Assembly (NCBI GenBank): GCA_029255605.1
Contig: JANLJF010000016.1
Span: forward strand, 1-64,000
From: Azovibrio restrictus
GTDB lineage: Bacteria > Bacteroidota > Bacteroidia > Chitinophagales > Chitinophagaceae
Length of the DNA stretch: 64,000 nt
Direction of reading: 5' to 3'
Made by a program: the position numbers and the translations under genes. A model generated the notes under the pieces. The model saw only the letters and a program-made list of their open reading frames with translations. It had not been told where the DNA came from and searched no databases. How positions within the stretch are numbered: the stretch's first letter is position 1; every line of letters begins with the position of its first letter. Of the stretch, positions 8,426 through 17,409 are shown piece after piece.

Positions 8426-9991
8426 ATGAGAACGCTATTTATCATTTCATTTTTAGCATATGCTATTGTTGCAAGGGCACAAGATTCATTGATTGTAAGC
8501 GCCCCTATTGATATTTCATCTAAAGGATGGACTAAGTTATTGCAAGTGCAGGGAGGCAATACGTTGCTTTTTCATTTCGAAGTCCCAAGGCGTATATTGG
8601 TGAAAGTATTTGATAAAGAAGGGAAAGAAATAAGCAGCAAACAACATGATGATATAGATGCCAAATTAAGCGGCCTTTCGCACGCACGGTATATCGGACT
8701 TTATGAGATTAATGGAGAAGCGGTCTTATTTATACAAGACAAAGATGTTTTGCGATTGCGTTTTTCTGTTGCCACGGGTGGTTTGATAGAACAGGTTAGA
8801 GTAGTAAATACAGACAAGCAGCCGCACATGCAGACTTTTGTATTTAAGGGTGTTCAACAAGATGGGTACCGGCTACTGACTTATGTACATAATTCCAATC
8901 AAGATTCTGTCAGTGTTACAATTTATACTTATGATGATAAGCACATTTTGAAACAGCAACAGGCATTGAAATTGGATTATCATAATCTATACACCTACAT
9001 GGCGTGTATTAGTGCTATTGGGGGAAGTGACGGATCTGTCATGTTCATATTGGAAGGCAGAGAAGTAGTAGGTGGAGATGCTAATGTTACAATGATTCTT
9101 GGTTATATGCCCGGTTATAGCAATCAGCTGATAACAAAAAATGTAAAGCTGCCGTTGAATACAAGATTGATAAACAGTTATTACAAGAATAATAGTTTCT
9201 CAAATAACCTGAACCTGATATTGGAAACAGACAATGCTTTATATGGGGAGAATAGTATTGCCGGTATGGATAAGCAAAACGACTACACAAAAACCTTACA
9301 TATCCTGCCTCAGGACCTTAGTACTATTAAATCGGTAAACTTCAATTTTGTGAAGGCTAACGAGTATATACGGGAGAAATATCCAAATGAAGGCAAGCTA
9401 AGGAAGTATAAAATTTTCGGATTTAATACAGACGACGTAGGATTAAGTACCATTATTACTCAAGAGCATAGTTCTACTATTGATATTTCAAGAATGATGA
9501 GTATTGGAACTGAGACCAATGTTAGCACCGGAAGGATTGTAATAACAAAATATGGTGATAACGGCAATGAAATTGCAGGAGTAGTGTTACCCGAAATCAT
9601 ACCCAATTTTACACCCCAGGAGTTAAGCAAAGGAGAGCATGCATTGGTTTTAGGGAAGTCGACAGATTTGTCAATGTACCGATGGCAGCCTTTGTTTGGG
9701 AAAAAGAGTTGCTACATACTTTACAATACAGATAGCAGTCTTGGCTTAAGTATATCTCGTTCTGTAAACGATGTTAGTTTTAAAAAGCTATATGCTGCAT
9801 ATTACGCCCTGAATAATAAGGATGTATTAACCCGTAGATATCTCTTACCGGTATCAGATACCGTCATTAGTCAATTATACCCTGATAGTGAATCTTTCGA
9901 CTATAGGCAGAATAAGCTTGCCGTTTTAATACGACAAATAAAAGATAACACAGAAACCTTTCACATAGCCTGGAAGAAGCTGGAGAATTGA
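8426..9991 (+). CDS. Exported protein of unknown function, tandem paralogue B
   Basis: The 521-residue product is homologous along its whole length to the preceding protein: signal peptide, then P-I-D-I-S-S-K-G-W versus P-I-E-I-P-K-E-G-W, V-K-V-F-D-K-E-G-K-E and the same C-terminal block. The start at 8426 gives a standard signal peptide; an ATG at 8414 adds four residues. The gene is clearly more AT-rich than its neighbour, yet its last 34 bases and the next base are identical to the end of copy A. No known domain was recognised. The pair is probably co-transcribed and ends at the strong terminator after 9991. Confidence 0.85.
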   Translation: MRTLFIISFLAYAIVARAQDSLIVSAPIDISSKGWTKLLQVQGGNTLLFHFEVPRRILVKVFDKEGKEISSKQHDDIDAKLSGLSHARYIGLYEINGEAVLFIQDKDVLRLRFSVATGGLIEQVRVVNTDKQPHMQTFVFKGVQQDGYRLLTYVHNSNQDSVSVTIYTYDDKHILKQQQALKLDYHNLYTYMACISAIGGSDGSVMFILEGREVVGGDANVTMILGYMPGYSNQLITKNVKLPLNTRLINSYYKNNSFSNNLNLILETDNALYGENSIAGMDKQNDYTKTLHILPQDLSTIKSVNFNFVKANEYIREKYPNEGKLRKYKIFGFNTDDVGLSTIITQEHSSTIDISRMMSIGTETNVSTGRIVITKYGDNGNEIAGVVLPEIIPNFTPQELSKGEHALVLGKSTDLSMYRWQPLFGKKSCYILYNTDSSLGLSISRSVNDVSFKKLYAAYYALNNKDVLTRRYLLPVSDTVISQLYPDSESFDYRQNKLAVLIRQIKDNTETFHIAWKKLEN

Positions 9992-9997
9992 TTGAAT

Positions 9998-10028
9998 AAA
10001 AAGCCGGTACAATGTGTACCGGCTTTTT
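9998..10028. terminator. Bidirectional terminator between convergent genes
   Basis: A perfect 14-bp stem (9998-10011 with 10015-10028) with a 3-base loop has A5 on the left and T6 on the right. It can end both the paralogue pair on the plus strand and the 78-residue gene on the minus strand. Confidence 0.9.
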
Positions 10029-10264
10029 TATCGTTCGTGTTTTTCTATGGCATCGCTTACGGCTAAAATGAGATTGTAGGGAATAGCTATTCCTTCTTCG
10101 GGTACTATATCGTACCGGTCCATGACGCTCCAGTTCATATAGAAACGTGGGTAGCCTTTAATGTTCACTTCATAATACATTCCATCCTGCCTGTGCTGTG
10201 GTATCACTACTGCCAATATAGCTTTGCCATCGAATTGTAACCTTTTGGTAAAGTTGCCTGCCAT
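10028..10264 (-). CDS. Conserved small hypothetical protein
   Basis: A 78-residue soluble protein with no signal peptide. It has alternating hydrophobic and polar residues and aromatic motifs such as R-F-Y-M-N-W-S, and ends with a short helix (A-I-E-K-H-E-R). No family was recognised. It is supported by good codon use, a shared terminator at its 3' end, and a 182-base region before the divergent XRE regulator gene that can hold promoters for both. Confidence 0.65.
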   Translation of the reverse strand: MAGNFTKRLQFDGKAILAVVIPQHRQDGMYYEVNIKGYPRFYMNWSVMDRYDIVPEEGIAIPYNLILAVSDAIEKHER

Positions 10265-10446
10265 GGGGTAAAAGTAAGTAATTGAAAGCTATTGCATTAG
10301 GCATTTCAGTAATAGTCAACTATGCATTTTGGAAATATTACATGGATAATTATTCGTATTAAGACCAACCTTTCTACACCTTTGCACGTCTATTTTACCG
10401 AACACACACAGCAAACAAACAAGACTGCTGTTTAATACACACCGCT

Positions 10447-10776
10447 ATGAACATAGGAACCGCTATTAGATCAATCAGAAGACAGCTGGATATTACACAG
10501 TATCAGCTAGCAGACAGATGCAGCATCTCCCAAACCTCTCTATCGCAGATAGAAAACGGCGTAAAGAGGCCCAGCACACGTACTATAAAAAAGATATGCG
10601 AAGTGCTGGAAGTGCCTGAATCTATCATCTACATTCTGGGTATGCAAGATACCGATGTGCCGGATAGCAGGCGCAATGTGTACGAAATGCTATTTCCATC
10701 TATCAGGAACCTGGCCCTGCAAATAGTAAGCGCAGAGCACAAGCAACTGGTAGAGCACGCTGAAACTGCAGCGTAG
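10447..10776 (+). CDS. XRE-family helix-turn-helix transcriptional regulator
   Basis: The 109-residue protein has an N-terminal HTH_3 domain (about residues 5-62) with the typical Q-Y-Q-L-A and S-Q-T-S-L-S-Q-I-E-N-G recognition region, followed by a short C-terminal part that may dimerise. There is no metabolite-binding domain. It lies divergent from the 78-residue gene and convergent with the small membrane protein ending at 10785. A TTTG-containing -7-like element is at 10377-10384, but the -33 match is poor. Its targets cannot be deduced; self-regulation is typical of such proteins. Confidence 0.85.
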   Translation: MNIGTAIRSIRRQLDITQYQLADRCSISQTSLSQIENGVKRPSTRTIKKICEVLEVPESIIYILGMQDTDVPDSRRNVYEMLFPSIRNLALQIVSAEHKQLVEHAETAA

Positions 10777-10784
10777 ATTCCCAT

Positions 10785-11036
10785 TTATTTCAGTTGCTGT
10801 AGGGCTTTAGCCATGCAACTCAATAGTTTTTTAACCACATATGCAGGCTTTGCTTCGCCCGCATGAGGGACAATATCCGGCTGATGTTGCGTTATCTTCA
10901 CCAGCTGTATGTTGTCCTTCTTTTTTATGGTTATCATCACTTCTTCCCAATCGAGAATGAGCACGGCAGTAGCGTACAGCAATACCGACCACAATAGCGA
11001 GCGGCAGATGAATACGGCGCGATAGTAGCTTTTCAT
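10785..11036 (-). CDS. Small single-pass membrane protein of unknown function
   Basis: From ATG 11036 the product has 83 residues: a basic start, one hydrophobic segment (about residues 8-26), then a soluble tail with I-T-I-K-K-K-D and a C-terminal amphipathic helix. A longer version from ATG 11087 is possible but would nearly reach the start of the divergent aminopeptidase gene at 11136. No family recognised. It ends 8 bases from the convergent XRE gene. Moderate support only, from length, hydrophobic pattern and codon use. Confidence 0.5.
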   Translation of the reverse strand: MKSYYRAVFICRSLLWSVLLYATAVLILDWEEVMITIKKKDNIQLVKITQHQPDIVPHAGEAKPAYVVKKLLSCMAKALQQLK

Positions 11037-11135
11037 AACGTACGGTTGAAGTGTTTTATAAATTTCAATCAATGTTATGTTGTACATCTCCCCCTTTGTG
11101 GGGTATTTACGGCCAATGCAGTAATTTTAATACGT

Positions 11136-13088
11136 ATGAGATATGCAGGTTGGTGCATAGCTATGTTGTGCAGCATGGCAGCTATAGCCCAGGAAAATGT
11201 AGCGGAACGATGTGCGGCCATAAAAAGGCAAAGTGCCAATGCTATGAAAGTAACCATAGCAGATGCCGCAGAAGATGCTTATGATGTAAAGCATGTAAAA
11301 TTCGACATACAGCTTACCAACCTTTCTTCGGCCATCAGCGGGCATATAATCACCACAGCTACCGTAGTGGCCGATGTAATGCCTGCCTATGTATTTGAGT
11401 TGGATACACCATTGGTTGCCGATTCTGTTTTTATTGATGATATACCCGCAACAGTTACGCGCAATGGATTGGTACATACCGCCACTATGCCTGCACCGCT
11501 GAATGCCGGGCAAAGCTTTACGGCAAGGGTGCATTATCACGGGCAGCCCATCCCCGGGAATGGCTATTACAGAACCGGCATTAACAACACCGTAGCTGAC
11601 CCGTGGGGCGTGATGGTGACCTATACGCTGAGTGAACCATATATGGCCAACAGGTGGTGGCCCTGCAAGCAATCGCTGACGGATAAGATAGATAGTGCAG
11701 ACATATGGATAACCATACCCGGCGGGCTGAAGGCAGGCAGTAATGGATTGCTTAAAAATGTAACCGCATTAGGCAACGGCTACCAGCGTTATGAATGGCA
11801 TACAAATTACCCCATAGCATATTACCTGCTATCGGCTGCGGTAGCGCCCTATGCCGATTACAGTTTCACTGTAGCTATGCCCGGCAGCAGCATGCCATTA
11901 CCGGTGCAAAATTTTATCTACGATGTGCCGAATGCATTGCAAACCTATAAAGCGGGTATAGACAGTACTGCACAGATGCTGCAATACTTTGCAGCGTTAT
12001 TCGGTCCCTATCCTTTTGATAAAGAGAAATATGGACACTGCTTAGTGCCGCTACCGGGAGGCATGGAACACCAGACCATGACTACGCAAGGCGATTTTGG
12101 GCCGCTGCTGACGGCGCATGAACTGGCGCATCAATGGTTTGGCAACCATGTTACCTGTGCCTCCTGGCGAGATATATGGCTGAATGAGGGCTTTGCTACT
12201 TATGGCGAATACTTGTTCCTGCAGCGCTGGGGGGGTGAGAATGCAGCCGGGCATATGCGCACCATACATAACAGGGTCGTATCGGCAGAGGCAAAAGGTG
12301 GCACCGTGTATGTAGATGATACCACAAACGATGACCGCATATTTGACGGTAGATTATCATATAACAAAGCCGGTGCGGTGATACATATGCTACGCTATCT
12401 TATGGATGATGATGAAAAGTTTTTTGCATTGCTAAAGGCTTATCAAAGCAGGTATGCTTTTGGTAATGCCACCACTGCGAATTTTAAAGCATTGGCAGAA
12501 GAGATAGCCGGACGGGACTTTACTATATTTTTCAATCAATGGATATATGGCGAAGGCTATCCGGTCTATAGCATTACCTGGAACAAGATAAAAACAGATG
12601 TATTCCTGAAACTGCAACAGGAAACGGCTGTGCCACAATCGGTAGCGGCGTATGATATGCCGGTGCAGATAAAGCTGATGGGGCCGCAGGGCGATACCAC
12701 CATCATCCTTCACAACAACAGCCATGAGCAAATGGTAAAGCTGACCTGGAACAAAATGATAACCCAAGTGCAGATAGACCCTGACAATTGGATACTGAAC
12801 GGTGAAAACATAAACAGGCGCGACCCGCAATTAGGGTTAAATGAATTAACTTCAAACAACATTATAGTGTTTCCCAATCCCTCGCAGGACTATTGGTATG
12901 TGGCAGGGTTGCCAGAAGGTTGTGAAATGAGATTGACAGACCTGGCTGGGAGGCTGGTGCAGCGATATAACAATGGTGCAGCAAAGAGCAGTGTGATAGA
13001 TGCCAACTACCTGCACAAGGGTATGTATATACTCACTATAATGCAAAACGAAAAGAAGATAGCTACCGTTAAACTGATAAAAATATAA
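11136..13088 (+). CDS. Secreted M1-family zinc aminopeptidase with T9SS sorting domain, copy 1
   Basis: The 650-residue protein is an M1 metallopeptidase expected to cleave N-terminal residues from peptides outside the cell. Signal peptide from M11136 with cleavage near AIA-Q. The N-terminal beta domain ends in the catalytic region with G-G-M-E-H (the family's GAMEN equivalent), the zinc motif H328-E-L-A-H332 and the third ligand E351 (H-E-x2-H-x18-E). The last 75 residues (from V-F-P-N-P) are a type A T9SS sorting domain, so the mature enzyme is anchored on or released from the cell surface. An in-frame start at 11046 would precede the signal peptide and is rejected. The paralogue at 13096 follows after 7 bases, so both are one transcript. 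Confidence 0.93.
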   Translation: MRYAGWCIAMLCSMAAIAQENVAERCAAIKRQSANAMKVTIADAAEDAYDVKHVKFDIQLTNLSSAISGHIITTATVVADVMPAYVFELDTPLVADSVFIDDIPATVTRNGLVHTATMPAPLNAGQSFTARVHYHGQPIPGNGYYRTGINNTVADPWGVMVTYTLSEPYMANRWWPCKQSLTDKIDSADIWITIPGGLKAGSNGLLKNVTALGNGYQRYEWHTNYPIAYYLLSAAVAPYADYSFTVAMPGSSMPLPVQNFIYDVPNALQTYKAGIDSTAQMLQYFAALFGPYPFDKEKYGHCLVPLPGGMEHQTMTTQGDFGPLLTAHELAHQWFGNHVTCASWRDIWLNEGFATYGEYLFLQRWGGENAAGHMRTIHNRVVSAEAKGGTVYVDDTTNDDRIFDGRLSYNKAGAVIHMLRYLMDDDEKFFALLKAYQSRYAFGNATTANFKALAEEIAGRDFTIFFNQWIYGEGYPVYSITWNKIKTDVFLKLQQETAVPQSVAAYDMPVQIKLMGPQGDTTIILHNNSHEQMVKLTWNKMITQVQIDPDNWILNGENINRRDPQLGLNELTSNNIIVFPNPSQDYWYVAGLPEGCEMRLTDLAGRLVQRYNNGAAKSSVIDANYLHKGMYILTIMQNEKKIATVKLIKI

Positions 13089-13095
13089 CTGCTGT

Positions 13096-15057
13096 ATGAT
13101 GAGATGTTTACCTATAGTATTGTGTTGCCTGCTGGCGCAAACCGCTATGGCCAAGGGTGGCAATGCAAGCCAGCTATGTGCCGACCGCAGGCAACAGCAA
13201 GGCACAGGTGCAAAAACAACGGTAGCTGCACCCGAAGAGAATGACTATGACATAAAGCATGTGAAGTTTGATATTGCCCTCACCAATACATCTACCGAAG
13301 TAAATGGGAATGTGACCACAACAGCGAAAGTAGTGGTGCCTGCCATGGGCATATATGCCTTTGAACTGAATGACCTGCTGACGGTTGACTCGGTAAAGGT
13401 TGACGGGCAGTTGCTGCCGGTGCTTAGCACAGGTAGTGTGCATAAGGTAAACCTGGTGGCGCCACTGGTGAATGGCACAAGTTTTACTGCTCAGGTATTT
13501 TATCACGGGCAGGCCAATGCAGGCGATGGGCAGTTCTTTACAGGTGGCTTACATCCTGTTACTACGGCAGATGGTTTCAGGCTGATGTATTCCATCAGCG
13601 ATGACCTGTTTGCCGACGACTGGTGGCCCTGCAAGCAATCGCTTACCGATAAGATAGACAGCGTAGATATGTGGGTTACGGTAGCTGACACACTGAAAGT
13701 GGGTAGTAACGGATTGCTGACACATACTACAACGATGCCAGGTAACAGGCTGCGTTATGAATGGAAGACAGTATATCCTATAGATTATTACCTGATATCT
13801 GTAGCCGTAGCACCTTACAATGAATATAGCTACTATATGCACTTTACCGATGGCAGCAACGACTCGATGCTGGTGCAGAACTATGTATATAATACACCCG
13901 GGCATTTTACACCGCAGGCAAAAGCTGCGCTGGATAGCACGGGGTTGATAATAGACCATTTCTCTACATTGTTTGGCCGCTATCCTTTTGATAAGGAAAA
14001 GTATGGCCACTGCATGTCGCCACTGATGGGGGGTATGGAACATCAAACTATGACTACCCTGGGTACCGGGGGCTACAACGATGTAACCCTGATAGCGCAT
14101 GAACTGGGGCACCAGTGGTGGGGCAACAACGTAACCTATGCCAGCTGGCGCGATATATGGATGAGCGAAGGCTTTGCTTCTTACTGCGAACAATTGTTTG
14201 TAGAACAGTTTCGCGGAGCAGCGGCTACTACTGCTTACCGTACCGGTGTATTTGGTTCGGCGATGGTAGGTGCCGGTAGTGTATACGTAGATGATACAAC
14301 GAGTGTGAACCGCATTTTTGACGGCGCATTGACGTACAAAAAAGGCGCATCGGTAGCACATATGCTACGCTACCTGGCACCACAGGACAGCCTCTTTTTC
14401 CGTGTGCTGAAAACATACCAGCGGCAATATGCCCGCGGCCTTGCAGTGACGGCCGACCTGCAAACCATAGCAGAGCAGGTATATGGCACCGACCTTGATA
14501 CCTTCTTCAACCAATGGGTGTATGGCGAGGGGTACCCTACGTATGGCGGCAAATGGTACCAGGATGGTAATAAAGTGTACCTGCAAATAACTCAGACCAC
14601 CAGTAAGCCTGCATCTGTAGCCTGTTTCCACATGCCGATGGAAGTGAAGCTGAAGTCGGCAGCGGGGGATAAAATCATTAAGCTATATAACAATGCGAAT
14701 AGCCAAACCTACACACTGGAATGGGATAATGCAATGACCGGCTTTGAAATAGACCCTAATAACCATGTGCTGAACCGCTCGGTATTTATTACAAAAGATG
14801 CCACTATTGTTGGTGTTGAAGACGTGGTACAAAACAATATATCCGTATCGCTGAACCCTGCTATTGATACATGGTATATACGCCATATGCCGCTGAACAG
14901 CTATTGCCGCCTCACCGATATGACAGGAAAAGTACTATGGCACGGTGCCGGTGCAGATAATTTATCCATACCTGCAGCCGACCTGCCCAAAGGTGTATAT
15001 GTGCTTTCTGTGAGCATCAACGGCTCGGCAGTCGAATACATCAAGCTATTAAAATAA
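13096..15057 (+). CDS. Secreted M1-family zinc aminopeptidase with T9SS sorting domain, copy 2
   Basis: The 653-residue paralogue of the preceding gene keeps every catalytic feature: G-G-M-E-H, H335-E-L-G-H339 and E358, and the matching R-D-I-W segment. It has its own signal peptide (cleavage near AMA-K) and a C-terminal sorting domain ending in I-K-L-L-K. The N-terminal part D-Y-D-I-K-H-V-K-F-D is almost the same in both copies. Differences concentrate in loops near the active site and in the sorting domain, so the pair may have different peptide preferences. Both genes are probably co-expressed from the promoter region before 11136. Confidence 0.93.
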   Translation: MMRCLPIVLCCLLAQTAMAKGGNASQLCADRRQQQGTGAKTTVAAPEENDYDIKHVKFDIALTNTSTEVNGNVTTTAKVVVPAMGIYAFELNDLLTVDSVKVDGQLLPVLSTGSVHKVNLVAPLVNGTSFTAQVFYHGQANAGDGQFFTGGLHPVTTADGFRLMYSISDDLFADDWWPCKQSLTDKIDSVDMWVTVADTLKVGSNGLLTHTTTMPGNRLRYEWKTVYPIDYYLISVAVAPYNEYSYYMHFTDGSNDSMLVQNYVYNTPGHFTPQAKAALDSTGLIIDHFSTLFGRYPFDKEKYGHCMSPLMGGMEHQTMTTLGTGGYNDVTLIAHELGHQWWGNNVTYASWRDIWMSEGFASYCEQLFVEQFRGAAATTAYRTGVFGSAMVGAGSVYVDDTTSVNRIFDGALTYKKGASVAHMLRYLAPQDSLFFRVLKTYQRQYARGLAVTADLQTIAEQVYGTDLDTFFNQWVYGEGYPTYGGKWYQDGNKVYLQITQTTSKPASVACFHMPMEVKLKSAAGDKIIKLYNNANSQTYTLEWDNAMTGFEIDPNNHVLNRSVFITKDATIVGVEDVVQNNISVSLNPAIDTWYIRHMPLNSYCRLTDMTGKVLWHGAGADNLSIPAADLPKGVYVLSVSINGSAVEYIKLLK

Positions 15058-15097
15058 TAATGTGTTGTTCCTGTCACTGTGATTAGTGGTAAGATGC

Positions 15098-15105
15098 TAA
15101 CTTTG
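15098..15105 (+). promoter_or_regulatory. -7 promoter element of the TerC gene
   Basis: TAACTTTG matches the Bacteroidota -7 consensus exactly and lies 17 bases before the ATG. No clear TTTG is found 19 bases upstream, so the -33 element is weak or absent. Confidence 0.45.
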
Positions 15106-15122
15106 GCGCACTACGTTTACTA

Positions 15123-15989
15123 ATGGAAAATCTGGAGCAGCTCTTTGAGCAGATCATTGCCAACCCCGGGCCATCGCTGGTCGTTGTTCTCAACCTGATT
15201 TTAATAGAAAGCCTGCTTTCTGTAGATAATGCCGCCGTACTAGCCACTATGGTGCTGGACTTGCCAAAGGACCAACGCAAGAAGGCATTGAAATATGGTA
15301 TTATTGGTGCATATGTTTTCCGTGGTATCTGCCTGCTGTTTGCCTCCCTGCTGATACAGGTGTGGTGGTTTAAGCCCGTAGGGGGTGTCTATTTATTGAT
15401 ACTGGCTATTAAACACTTCTTCTTCCGTAAAAAGAAAAGTGAAGAACAACTGATAGAAGAAGAACTGGAACAGGCACATAAGAGTTGGCTCTATCGCAAA
15501 ACACTGGGGGCTTTCGGCCCTTTCTGGGCAACGGTGATACTGGTGGAACTGATGGACCTTGCCTTTTCTATAGATAATGTAATAGCGGCCAATGCTTATA
15601 CCAAAAACATTGTGCTGATATGGGCAGGCGTATTCATCGGCATCCTGGCTATGCGCTTTGTGGCGCAAGGCTTTGTAAGGCTGATGGAAAAATACCCCTT
15701 CCTGGATACCTGTGCCTATATTGTAATAGCGCTGCTGGGCTGTAAACTGACACTTTCCATGTTTGCACACTTTCAGCCATGTTCCTCCTTTGCGCTGTTT
15801 CTCGAGGGGCCGCAATCGTGCTTAGAATCGCAAGGCAAGCACCTGCCCCATGGCGAACACCCGGTAATATGGGGCGACATCATTACATCGTTTGTAAGCA
15901 TCGCCATATTTATACTGCCGGTGCTTAGCTCGCTGTTATTCAATTTTCCGCATCACGGGGAAGCAAAGAAAGAAGAGGAGAATGTTTAA
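15123..15989 (+). CDS. TerC-family integral membrane protein
   Basis: The 288-residue protein has about seven to eight membrane helices and the two signature segments of TerC proteins, each with an acidic residue in a helix: E-S-L-L-S-V-D-N-A (about residue 23-31) and L-M-D-L-A-F-S-I-D-N-V in the second half. TerC proteins are linked to metal (manganese) export and tellurium resistance. An extended loop near residue 100 is rich in Lys and Glu, and a Cys/His-containing loop follows residue 215. No ter cluster partner is near, so a general metal-homeostasis role is more likely than tellurite resistance. Confidence 0.9.
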   Translation: MENLEQLFEQIIANPGPSLVVVLNLILIESLLSVDNAAVLATMVLDLPKDQRKKALKYGIIGAYVFRGICLLFASLLIQVWWFKPVGGVYLLILAIKHFFFRKKKSEEQLIEEELEQAHKSWLYRKTLGAFGPFWATVILVELMDLAFSIDNVIAANAYTKNIVLIWAGVFIGILAMRFVAQGFVRLMEKYPFLDTCAYIVIALLGCKLTLSMFAHFQPCSSFALFLEGPQSCLESQGKHLPHGEHPVIWGDIITSFVSIAIFILPVLSSLLFNFPHHGEAKKEEENV

Positions 15990-16019
15990 GATTTTAAGGA
16001 TTGGATTTAGCAAGTCTTC

Positions 16020-16223
16020 TTAAAAAAAACGTTTGATGCCGGTTATTAAAACGGCACATACTGCATACATTCCTCCAAATATCAATAACCATAAAAGGTT
16101 ATTATAAGCCCAATTAGTTATTAATTCAGTTGTGCTGTATTGTCGATGCTTATATGAAAATAAGTACATCGTCATGGACGACGACAGGATGAGAATAACG
16201 AAGAAGTGTCCAAGCAGTTTCAC
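16020..16223 (-). CDS. Small two-helix membrane protein
   Basis: A 67-residue protein with two hydrophobic helices (about 5-22 and 42-62), a short polar loop between them and a basic C-terminus. No family recognised. It lies 32 bases downstream of porQ on the same strand and may be the last gene of that transcript. Support is modest: the hydrophobic pattern is convincing, but the gene is short. Confidence 0.5.
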   Translation of the reverse strand: MKLLGHFFVILILSSSMTMYLFSYKHRQYSTTELITNWAYNNLLWLLIFGGMYAVCAVLITGIKRFF

Positions 16224-16255
16224 AACAACATCATTGGTTAACTATCGAAAGAATA

Positions 16256-17377
16256 TTACCAGCCCTGGTAGGTATCGCTCCAGTTCACTTTATCGCCAAA
16301 TTTGCCAATGCCGAATAGTTTATTCAGCTGCATATTGATGCCTATTTCATTGTAAGCACCTGCAAGGTGGTAATAAGAGCGTGCATAATGCACCTGGAAT
16401 TTATTGAGGTATAAACCCGCACCGAATGAGAAACCGGCAAGCCCCGATTTGTCTTTTATAGCCATTTCGCTACGGCGCAGGTGATTGTAAGCACCGGTAA
16501 TGGTAAGGCGCTTTGCAAGCGTGATTTCTGCACCAAATATGAAGTGGCGAAACAGCTTATCGGTAAAATGAGATTTCTTTTTGGTACTACTATCCTGTCC
16601 GCCGAAAAGGTTGACTTCCGCATCGGCAGGATTATCGTAGCGCACATCCCACTCGTACAGGTGATGAATGGTAGTGAACAAACGCAACGGCAGGTGTTTG
16701 AACTGTTTGGAGATACCTATCTGCACATCGAAAGGCAGTGGCTCTGCGGGGTTGGAAGGATTGTACTTCTTCACCATGTAGCCGATATTCTTCGCTACGA
16801 TGCCTATATGCCACAGGCTGACCGTATCGTAATAGCTAACACCTACATCGGCCATTACACCCATTGCCGATTTATCATACAGCTTTGAACCTGCATACTT
16901 CAGCGTAGCACCATAGCGCCATTTTTCGAGGTACTGGCGCGATGCGGTAAGTGATATGGCATAGTCCGTAGCACGAAACTCGCCATATTCATTCCCTATA
17001 TTATCTGTTTGTGTAAACTTGCCGTAGTTGATGTACTGCACACCAAGGGCAAAGGACGTATTGATCTTTGGCAGGTGATAGCCATACAGCAGGTTGGCAA
17101 TGCCTACGCCTGAGTAGTAAATATTATAGTTGAGCCCCAACTGGTTGTGCAGGGTAGGGCGCATCAAGGCAGGGTTTTGTCCTGCAAAAGATATATCCTG
17201 GTCGGAACTGGCTACATGCATGCCGCCGAGTGCCGATATGTGCGGAGAATTAGGCAGGCGCAGGTATTCCATGGCATAATTGCCACCTATTACCTGCGCC
17301 TGCGATTGGTAGAAGAATATACTTAACAGCAATAAGCCACTCCATTTAGTCAACTGCATACGCTTAAAACGATTCAT
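16256..17377 (-). CDS. porQ: Type IX secretion system outer-membrane protein PorQ
   Basis: The 373-residue product (367 if started at the second Met) has a signal peptide ending in SQA-Q and a 14-strand barrel pattern of the FadL/PorV-PorQ type. The early G-G-x-Y-x-x-E-Y-L-x-L-P-x-S-x-x-x-x-A-L-G-G pattern and the N-P-A-L motif soon after are typical of PorQ. PorQ works with PorU, PorV and PorZ in attaching T9SS cargo to the cell surface. This window encodes several cargo proteins with sorting domains. fabI (32-base gap) and an OmpA/PorE-like gene lie upstream on the same strand. Confidence 0.88.
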   Translation of the reverse strand: MNRFKRMQLTKWSGLLLLSIFFYQSQAQVIGGNYAMEYLRLPNSPHISALGGMHVASSDQDISFAGQNPALMRPTLHNQLGLNYNIYYSGVGIANLLYGYHLPKINTSFALGVQYINYGKFTQTDNIGNEYGEFRATDYAISLTASRQYLEKWRYGATLKYAGSKLYDKSAMGVMADVGVSYYDTVSLWHIGIVAKNIGYMVKKYNPSNPAEPLPFDVQIGISKQFKHLPLRLFTTIHHLYEWDVRYDNPADAEVNLFGGQDSSTKKKSHFTDKLFRHFIFGAEITLAKRLTITGAYNHLRRSEMAIKDKSGLAGFSFGAGLYLNKFQVHYARSYYHLAGAYNEIGINMQLNKLFGIGKFGDKVNWSDTYQGW

Positions 17378-17409
17378 GAAAAGATTTATTGCTGTTTTTA
17401 GTGTTGTAA

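Noticed and set aside
13549..14361. 270-codon frame antisense to the second aminopeptidase
   Set aside because: It is the complementary shadow of a well-supported M1 gene; no start context and no recognisable protein features.
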